From NCBI GenBank assembly GCA_003136615.1, contig PLFA01000184.1:3879-16398 (forward strand): 12,520 nt of DNA, read 5' to 3'. Source of the DNA: Caulobacteraceae bacterium (GTDB lineage: Bacteria > Pseudomonadota > Alphaproteobacteria > Caulobacterales > Caulobacteraceae). Under the pieces are notes generated by a model, which was given only the letters and a program-made list of their open reading frames with translations, was not told the origin of the DNA and searched no databases. Below are positions 8,701 through 12,520 of this stretch, in pieces (the stretch's first letter is position 1; each line of letters opens with the position of its first letter). The position numbers were made by a program, and so were the translations under genes.

Positions 8701-8755
8701 GGTGGGCGGGAATGGTCAGCCACCGGGGCGAGGGCCGCCCAAAGAGCTCGCTCAT
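5705..8755 (-). CDS. addB: Double-strand break repair protein AddB
   Basis: AddB (1016 aa) is the partner of AddA and supplies the second nuclease. The N-terminal helicase-like half has no GxGKT loop: where a Walker A would be expected the sequence runs from WLTIPAHRPFLDDLA directly to LLPTRRAARALAD, so the ATPase appears degenerate, as in other alphaproteobacterial AddB. Family blocks include STGSAPASAALLAA (224-237), AGLEEGVWP (611-619) and DPFLSRPMRNALGLPPPERRIGLSAHDF. The C-terminal PDDEXK nuclease is intact: WLRDPYGLY (745-753), His780 in RGKAIH, Asp871 in ANADRL, Asp884 and Lys886 in LDFKTG, Gln903. The four cysteines that bind Fe-S in Bacillus AddB are absent. The start is ATG 8753-8755, overlapping the murU stop as ATGA; the open frame to 8818 is inside murU. 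A GGAG sits close to the ATG, so translational coupling is likely. Confidence 0.96.
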   Translation of the reverse strand: MSELFGRPSPRWLTIPAHRPFLDDLAAALWRELSPGGPEALADALVLLPTRRAARALADSFLKAAGARAAILPQIRVLGDLDEGEPPFEVGDLSLDLPPAITPQRRRFELAGLVAANQDLLGRRLEASGALELADALASFLDTWQIEEPTLGADAVFQDLADGEFARHWRISAAFLDIALKAWPARLEALGVMDIAARRIALLRRLASDWTARPPAGVVVAAGSTGSAPASAALLAAIGQAPRGAVVLPGLDRDLADAAWREVEDQHPQGAMRRLLTAAGVDRTEVADLDPATAAQSRGRWRRRLINEALRPPDATADWLEVIKRLRAEAPEIDPLAEGLEGLSVVAGKTEEEAAALAALLLRETVETSGKTAAFICPDAGLARRVSARLLRWNIGADSSAGQPLAGSRPAVLAGLVAKAVADPADPVTLLAIIKHPLASLGLEESRLASAREVLERRGLRGPRPESFQALIARLDEAPAEARDLAERLGAALMIAQAPFLDPSSLEAGAVPPAQAARALAQALESLAAGPRGGLSGLWVGAAGEALARLLSALIRESGALPLVTREAFARLLGELLAAETLRPGGASHPRLRILGVLEARLLRADRIILAGLEEGVWPQGAPIDPFLSRPMRNALGLPPPERRIGLSAHDFAQAACAPEVVLIQTLRRGGAPTVASRWLWRLEVLAKGAGLELPGRPDLAEWVRRLDGPLADPPPALRPAPRPAPTPPVVARPRRLGVTAVEQWLRDPYGLYARHILRLRPLEPPDEEIDARARGKAIHKAFERFALTYPDDLPDAAETVFAELLRSCLREAGMAEARMARESALAANAAGWAIAFEQRRRPGARLLVEQKGELTLAAPGGPFILTANADRLEVRGRVADVLDFKTGPPPSKKQVGSHLAPQLTLTAAILAGGGFPDLGPVSAGELVYVRVSGGRVPGVEARCDDGDAGDLADEVLARLYGLVARFDQETTPYKAWTLPQFINRYSGDYDHLSRLWEWHVLGEGFLGEGSAEGKA
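5716..5720 (-). promoter_or_regulatory. Shine-Dalgarno deciding the addA GTG start
   Basis: GGAGG on the minus strand, seven bases before the GTG at 5706-5708 and inside the last codons of addB. It is the best ribosome site in the operon and argues for the GTG rather than any start further upstream in the open frame. Confidence 0.7.
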
Positions 8756-9471
8756 GGCTCCAGCGCAAGACGCGACTCGGCCGCGTCGCGGGCGGCCGGA
8801 TCGCCCACATGCATCCACACCCCCTCCATCACCTCACCATACAGTCGCCCCTGGGCGGCCATCTCCATCCAGTGGGCGAAGACGCTGTGCGGCGCGCGCG
8901 GCCAAGTGTCGATGATCCCAGGCGATAGCATATGCACGCCGGCCTGGGCGAACGGCGCGGCCATGTCGGCGCCACGATGGATCAGGCGCCCATCCGCCCC
9001 GCGGTGAAAGTCCCCGGGGCCGTCAAACCCCAGGCTCGTGGCGACGGGCGCGAGCAACAAGAGGTCATCCATCCGGGCGCCATCCCAGGCCGCGATCAGA
9101 CCGTCCAGCACGGGGCGTCCTGGCGTCTCGATCCAGATGGAATCCACATTGGCCACCAGAATCGGGTCCTCCCCCAGCAGAGGCCGCGCCGCCTTCAAAC
9201 CTCCGCCCGTCTCTAGCAGCGCCCCGCGCTCATCCGAGATTGAGACTTCGACATCGGTGCGGCCTTTGAGGTGGGCTTCCACGGCGTCGGCGAAGGCGTG
9301 GACATTGACGACCACCCGCGTGACGCCAGCGGCGATCAGTCGGTCGATGACATGATCGATAAGGGACCGGCCAGCCAGCGGCACGAGGGCCTTGGGGCGA
9401 TCAAGGGTCAGGGGGCGCATGCGGGTCCCCAGTCCGGCCGCCATGACCATGGCCGTGCGCGGCCGGCTCAA
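8752..9471 (-). CDS. murU: N-acetylmuramate-1-phosphate uridylyltransferase (MurU-type nucleotidyltransferase)
   Basis: A 239-aa sugar-1-phosphate nucleotidyltransferase. Seen: nucleotide-binding loop AAGLGTRMRPLT (11-22), conserved Lys27 in DRPKALV, LETGGGLKAA (86-95), metal-ligand Asp110 in VANVDSIW and Asp224 in HVGDP. Short length, no C-terminal beta-helix and position directly after an AmgK-type kinase indicate MurU, which converts MurNAc-1-phosphate and UTP to UDP-MurNAc in peptidoglycan recycling, as established for Pseudomonas putida. Annotation pipelines may call such proteins mannose-1-phosphate guanylyltransferase or HddC-like; sequence alone does not prove substrate. The TTG at 9469-9471 is preferred because it overlaps the amgK stop as TTGA and retains the residues before the first beta strand; the ATG at 9448-9450 (MVMAAGLG) is a real alternative. 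No strong Shine-Dalgarno is seen for either. The stop overlaps the addB ATG. Confidence 0.85.
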   Translation of the reverse strand: MSRPRTAMVMAAGLGTRMRPLTLDRPKALVPLAGRSLIDHVIDRLIAAGVTRVVVNVHAFADAVEAHLKGRTDVEVSISDERGALLETGGGLKAARPLLGEDPILVANVDSIWIETPGRPVLDGLIAAWDGARMDDLLLLAPVATSLGFDGPGDFHRGADGRLIHRGADMAAPFAQAGVHMLSPGIIDTWPRAPHSVFAHWMEMAAQGRLYGEVMEGVWMHVGDPAARDAAESRLALEP

Positions 9472-10556
9472 GCGGCGGCCCGGCGCAGGTGACGCCTCAG
9501 CCAGGCGGCGAGGCCCGGTGGCGCGGGCTCCTCAAGACAGCGGTCGAGATAAAGCCAGAGTCTCGGCATGAAGGCCTGATAGCGCGGCTTGCCGTCCCTC
9601 GCGATCAGGCGCGCGAAGATGCCGAGAATGCGCACGATATTGAGGGCGCCCAGGGCGTGGAAGTCGGCCATGAACCCATCACGATCCAAGTCTGGCCGCG
9701 CGGCGAAATAGCGGTCCAGAACCGCCGCCTCCCGCGCCGCCGAGACGTCCCGCCGCGCATCGTGCAGCAGCATCGACAGATCCCAGGCCGGGTGGGCGCG
9801 CACGGCGTCCTGAAAATCCAGGAGACCTGTGCGGGCCGGTCCTTGCCGGTCCGGAAGCCAGATCAGATTCTCGGCGTGGAAATCCCTGTGGCAGAAGACG
9901 CTGGCCCCGGCCGCGCCCCGCGCCGCTATGGGCGCCCATAGGGCCCGCCATTCCGCGGTCGCCTCCGAGGACGGGGTCACCGCCCGGTCCCATTTCGGCC
10001 ACCACTCCACGAAGATGTCGCTGGCGGTGGTCAGGGCGAGCGTGTCGTAATCGAGCAGGGGCCAGGTGGCGCCCCCCGCATTGAGAACCGCGGGCGGCGA
10101 CTCCAGGTGCAGGCGCGCCAGGACGTCCGCGGCATTGTCATAGAGGGGCTTCTCATCCGCGCCGTTCTCGATCAGGCGCGCGAACAGGTCATCGCCGAGG
10201 TCCTCCAGCACGGCGAGGCCAGCGTCGGCGTCAAAGGCGATAACCTCCGGGGCCGAGAGCCCGAGGGACCGGAGATAGGCCGCGCAGGCGGCGAAGGCCT
10301 CCACACGTCCCGCCGCCAGCCGCGCCAGAGCGTTATAGCCAAGCGCCGCCCGCTCCACGTCGCTGGCGACCGGCGGGCAGGGCTGGGTTTCGAGATTGGG
10401 CGGCTGGTCCATCAGGATGAGACGGGGCCCGGAGGGCGGGAACAGGCGTTCATAGCTGCGCGTCGAAGCGTCGCCTGGCATGGCCATGCGCCGCGCCGCG
10501 CCAAGGCCTATGCCTTCAAGGAAATCGCGCCGGGTCGCCTCGCGCTCAGAACTCAA
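9468..10556 (-). CDS. amgK: Anomeric MurNAc/GlcNAc kinase (AmgK-type, APH family)
   Basis: A 362-aa aminoglycoside-phosphotransferase-fold kinase. Its expected role is ATP-dependent phosphorylation of MurNAc (and GlcNAc) at C1, feeding MurU; together they bypass de novo UDP-MurNAc synthesis, which in Pseudomonas gives intrinsic fosfomycin tolerance. Seen: GDASTRSYERL (28-38), LEDLGDDLFARL (117-128), Brenner-type catalytic loop CHRDFHAENL (222-231; Asp225, Asn230) and metal motif LLDFQDA (245-251; Asp247). DFQD rather than DFGD is usual for this subfamily as I recall it. The frame is open to 10658, but I chose the TTG at 10554-10556: it has GGAGG nine bases upstream and gives an N-terminal helix (SSEREATRRDFLEG) before GDAS; the ATG at 10487 would remove that helix. 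The gene overlaps tsaE by 11 bases and murU by 4. Older annotations may say aminoglycoside phosphotransferase; resistance is not implied. Confidence 0.86.
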   Translation of the reverse strand: MSSEREATRRDFLEGIGLGAARRMAMPGDASTRSYERLFPPSGPRLILMDQPPNLETQPCPPVASDVERAALGYNALARLAAGRVEAFAACAAYLRSLGLSAPEVIAFDADAGLAVLEDLGDDLFARLIENGADEKPLYDNAADVLARLHLESPPAVLNAGGATWPLLDYDTLALTTASDIFVEWWPKWDRAVTPSSEATAEWRALWAPIAARGAAGASVFCHRDFHAENLIWLPDRQGPARTGLLDFQDAVRAHPAWDLSMLLHDARRDVSAAREAAVLDRYFAARPDLDRDGFMADFHALGALNIVRILGIFARLIARDGKPRYQAFMPRLWLYLDRCLEEPAPPGLAAWLRRHLRRAAA

Positions 10557-11007
10557 GGGCGCGGCCCTCCCAGGCGCCGTGGGCGGTGATGCCGGCGCGG
10601 CGGCCCGCGCCGTCCACGCGGAGAGCCACGTCCAGGCGGTCGGCGGGGAGGAGATCACCCAGCCGCTCGGGCCACTCGATCACCGCCGCCCCCTCTCGCA
10701 GGGCCTCATCCAGCCCGATCTCGAAGGCTTCCTCCGCCCGGGTAAGCCGGTAGAGGTCGAAATGGGCAATCTCGAACGCGGCGCCCGCATAGAACTGCAC
10801 CAGGGTGAAGGTGGGGCTCGGCACGTCTCCCGCCTCGGGCGCCAGGGCGCGGATGAGGCCCCGCGCCAGTGACGACTTTCCCGCCCCCAGGGGGCCGCTC
10901 AGGCAGACGGCCTCGCCGTGGCCCAGGCGCACGGCGATGGCCGCTCCGAGCCGCGTGGTGGCCGCCTCATCCGCAAGGCGCAGATCGGCTATCCCCAGCG
11001 CGCTCAT
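10546..11007 (-). CDS. tsaE: tRNA threonylcarbamoyladenosine biosynthesis ATPase TsaE
   Basis: TsaE (YjeE family; 153 aa, the same length as the E. coli protein) is the ATPase that works with TsaB and TsaD to place the threonylcarbamoyl group on A37 of ANN-decoding tRNAs. Seen: P-loop GPLGAGKSS (38-46), switch-like PSPTFTLVQFY (63-73), HFDLYRL (82-88) and the terminal-block EWPERL (111-116), all in the usual order. The open frame continues to 11103, but the start is ATG 11005-11007 (MSALGIADLRL), which matches family length; the extension is in the divergent promoter region and is not protein-like. No clear Shine-Dalgarno precedes it. It is the first gene of the minus-strand unit, so its promoter probably drives amgK, murU, addB and addA too. 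Confidence 0.96.
   Translation of the reverse strand: MSALGIADLRLADEAATTRLGAAIAVRLGHGEAVCLSGPLGAGKSSLARGLIRALAPEAGDVPSPTFTLVQFYAGAAFEIAHFDLYRLTRAEEAFEIGLDEALREGAAVIEWPERLGDLLPADRLDVALRVDGAGRRAGITAHGAWEGRALEF
10566..10570 (-). promoter_or_regulatory. Shine-Dalgarno deciding the amgK TTG start
   Basis: GGAGG within GGGAGGG on the minus strand, nine bases before the TTG at 10554-10556 and inside the tsaE coding end. It is the main reason for preferring the TTG start of amgK. Confidence 0.6.
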
Positions 11008-11128
11008 GGGCGCGATTCTGTGCAAACCAGAGCCATGGCCCACCATGCCGGGCCGATGCGAGGCCGGGCAAGGGGCTTGCGAGGTCTGGCCTATAGACCC
11101 CACGGGCTGGGCGGTCTAACGGCTTGTA
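11008..11128. promoter_or_regulatory. Divergent intergenic region between tsaE and zapE
   Basis: 121 bases that must carry the promoters of both the five-gene tsaE unit and zapE unless zapE is read otherwise. It contains a 5-base inverted repeat, GGTCT (11083-11087) and AGACC (11095-11099), whose AT-rich centre includes TATAGA on the plus strand (11092-11097) and TCTATA on the minus strand. Either could be a -10 element, but no convincing -35 is found at proper spacing for either direction: TTAGAC on the minus strand at 11114-11119 is 16 bases away but a poor match. I see no terminator and no small gene here. Confidence 0.35.
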
Positions 11129-12235
11129 ATGCCGGGTCAAACGCGCGCCGCCTACAAAGCCCGCCTGGCGACCGGCGCTATCGCCCCCGATCCGGCCCAG
11201 GCCCGGGCGATGGAGGCCCTGGCGCGCGTGGAGATGGACCTGGCGGCGCGGCCAGCACCAGGACTTTTTCAGAAGCCGCGTGGCGTCAGGGGCGCCTATG
11301 TCTGGGGCCCGGTGGGACGGGGCAAGTCCATGCTCATGGACATGTTCTTCGAGGCCGCCCCCGTGGCCGCCAAATCCCGCCGGCACTTTCACGAATTCAT
11401 GGCGGAGATTCACGTCCTGGTGGGCTTGTGGCGCGGCGCGGGCGCGGCGGAACGCAGGCGCCGGTTCGGCACGGCCAGGGGCGATGATCCCATTCCCCCG
11501 GTGGCCGATGTCATCGCCAAGGGCGCGAGCCTGCTATGCTTTGATGAGCTTGAGGTGACCGATATCGCCGACGCCATGATTCTGGGGCGTCTGTTTTCGG
11601 CCCTGTTCGACCGGGGCGTCACGCTGGTCGCCACCTCCAATCGGCCGCCGGTCGATCTCTATCGCGACGGCGTCAACCGCCAGCTTTTCCTCCCCGTCAT
11701 CGATATGCTGACCGCGCGTCTTGAGATCGTTGCCGTGGATGGCCCGCGCGACTATCGCGTCCAGCGCCTGCGTTCGGCGGGGACCTGGTTCTCCCCCATC
11801 GACCCCGATAATCGCGCGCGGTTCGACGCCCTCTGGCTTGAGCTTCTCGCCGGGGCCGAGGAGGGGCCGGGCGTGGTGGAGGTTCTCGGCCGGCGCGAGC
11901 CCTTCGCCCGCGCCAGTGGCGGAATGCTGCGGGCCAGCTTCGCCGAACTCTGTGGCCGCGCCCTGGGGCCCGAGGACTTTCTCGCCATCGCCGCCCGTTT
12001 CCAGACGCTGTTTCTGGAGGATGCGCCCCGTCTCTCGCCCGAGCGTCCCAATGAGGCCCGGCGTCTGGCGCTGCTTATCGACACCCTCTACGAAGCCCGC
12101 GCTCGGCTGGTGGTCCTGGCCGCCGACGAGCCCGGTGCGCTCTATCCGGCCGGCGACCAGGCCTTCGAGTTCCAGCGCGCCGTCTCCCGCCTCGAGGAAA
12201 TGCGCTCGGCTGACTGGCTGGGCGCCGTCGGGTGA
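11129..12235 (+). CDS. zapE: Cell division protein ZapE (AFG1-family ATPase)
   Basis: A 368-aa AFG1/LACE1-type P-loop ATPase. In E. coli ZapE associates with FtsZ at the constricting ring and matters under anaerobic or heat stress; mitochondrial Afg1 aids degradation of respiratory-chain subunits. Seen: RLATGAIAPDPAQ (12-24), typical of the N terminus; Walker A GPVGRGKS (60-67); RRHFHEFM (84-91); Walker B LLCFDE (135-140) followed by VTDIADAMIL; sensor ATSNRPP (168-174) and LYRDGVNRQLFLPVI (177-191); C-terminal RRLALLIDTLYEAR (311-324) and EFQRAVSRLEEMRS (347-360). Length and motif spacing are normal and the protein is complete. The ATG at 11129 gives the typical short N terminus; there is no strong Shine-Dalgarno. 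In many alphaproteobacteria zapE lies near mdh-sucCD; here it is divergent from tsaE and followed by an acetyltransferase gene 31 bases downstream. Confidence 0.94.
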   Translation: MPGQTRAAYKARLATGAIAPDPAQARAMEALARVEMDLAARPAPGLFQKPRGVRGAYVWGPVGRGKSMLMDMFFEAAPVAAKSRRHFHEFMAEIHVLVGLWRGAGAAERRRRFGTARGDDPIPPVADVIAKGASLLCFDELEVTDIADAMILGRLFSALFDRGVTLVATSNRPPVDLYRDGVNRQLFLPVIDMLTARLEIVAVDGPRDYRVQRLRSAGTWFSPIDPDNRARFDALWLELLAGAEEGPGVVEVLGRREPFARASGGMLRASFAELCGRALGPEDFLAIAARFQTLFLEDAPRLSPERPNEARRLALLIDTLYEARARLVVLAADEPGALYPAGDQAFEFQRAVSRLEEMRSADWLGAVG

Positions 12236-12266
12236 GGAATAGCGCTGACCAAAGGGGGCGAGGGAC

Positions 12267-12520
12267 ATGGACGACTTCACGACAGCTCGGCTGACGGCCA
12301 CGAAGCTGGCCCACGACGACCTGTCCGATCTCGTGGCCCTTCATCTCGATCCCGAGGTCTCCCGCTTTCTGGGCGGCGCCAGAACAGCCGAGGCCACCGC
12401 CGACTATCTGGACGCCAATCTGCGCCACTGGTCCGACCACGGGGTGGGCTTATGGACGCTTCGCACGCCGGATGGAGCCTTCGCGGGCCGCGCTGGCTTG
12501 CGTTACGTGGACGTGGAGGG
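12267..12520 (+). CDS. GNAT-family N-acetyltransferase, RimJ/RimL-like (5' part)
   Basis: The first 84 codons of a protein cut by the window end. It begins MDDFTTARLTATKLAHDDL, continues with DLVALHLDPEVSRFLGG, then GLWTLRTPDGAFAGRAGLRYV. This order (TARL opening strand, D-PEV-FLGG segment, a W-x-L-R strand and a G-x-GLR strand) is typical of Acetyltransf_3 members that acetylate protein N termini or small molecules. The acetyl-CoA-binding motif (Q/R-x-x-G-x-G/A) lies beyond the edge, so neither activity nor completeness can be judged. The ATG at 12267 follows a purine-rich stretch (AAGGGGGCGAGGG, 12252-12264) that can act as the ribosome site. It is 31 bases after zapE with no terminator seen, so it is probably cotranscribed. 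Substrate unknown. Confidence 0.75.
   Translation, partial: MDDFTTARLTATKLAHDDLSDLVALHLDPEVSRFLGGARTAEATADYLDANLRHWSDHGVGLWTLRTPDGAFAGRAGLRYVDVE

Noticed and set aside
9468..10556. Antibiotic-resistance aminoglycoside phosphotransferase
   Set aside because: The fold is shared, but the DFQD motif and position next to a MurU-type gene fit the cell-wall sugar kinase AmgK.
2296..10850. Recurrent octamer GCCAGGGC on the plus strand (about ten copies, strand biased), considered as a Chi-like or polarity signal next to addAB
   Set aside because: On the coding strand it reads GCCCTGGC, the commonest way to encode Ala-Leu-Ala here, and the reverse orientation appears in the plus-strand genes folC and zapE. 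Codon use explains it unless a genome-wide count shows excess over codon-shuffled controls.
11008..11103. 32-codon N-terminal extension of tsaE
   Set aside because: It is not conserved-looking, covers the divergent promoter region, and the ATG at 11007 gives exactly the usual family length.

Overview
This window is an intact, gene-dense piece of a high-GC (roughly two-thirds G+C) alphaproteobacterial chromosome. The evidence is the codon use, the alphaproteobacterial form of AddB (no Walker A, no Fe-S cysteines), a trxA promoter close to the Caulobacter housekeeping-sigma consensus, and the gene order accD-folC / trxA / addA-addB-murU-amgK-tsaE, which I recall from Caulobacterales and relatives. 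The order-level placement is an inference from memory, not a search result.

Layout. (1) 1-1715, plus strand: the last 127 codons of accD (acetyl-CoA carboxylase carboxyltransferase beta) joined by a 4-base TTGA overlap to folC (dihydrofolate/folylpolyglutamate synthase). (2) 1717-2055, minus strand: trxA, a classical WCGPC thioredoxin, convergent with folC with one base between the stop codons. (3) 2056-2270: the only sizeable intergenic spacer on the minus-strand side. It is less GC-rich and holds a good trxA promoter, two short inverted repeats and a 42-base palindromic element that looks like a dispersed alphaproteobacterial intergenic repeat. (4) 2271-11007, minus strand: a gapless five-gene unit transcribed tsaE > amgK > murU > addB > addA, each gene overlapping the next by 4 or 11 bases. 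(5) 11008-11128: a divergent promoter region. (6) 11129 to the end, plus strand: zapE (AFG1-type ATPase) and the first 84 codons of a GNAT acetyltransferase cut by the window edge.

How the genes work together. AddA and AddB form the helicase-nuclease that processes double-strand breaks for RecA; both nuclease sites are intact but only AddA has a working motor. AmgK and MurU are two consecutive steps that return recycled MurNAc to UDP-MurNAc. TsaE is the ATPase of the t6A tRNA-modification complex. ZapE is a division-associated ATPase. These are housekeeping functions that share a transcript rather than one pathway.

I found no mobile element, RNA gene, CRISPR array, toxin-antitoxin or defence locus, pseudogene or frameshift, and no sign of a new system. 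The points most worth a second look are the uniform NTGA start/stop overlaps with repeated TTG starts, the repeat element upstream of trxA, and the co-transcription of cell-wall recycling with break repair.
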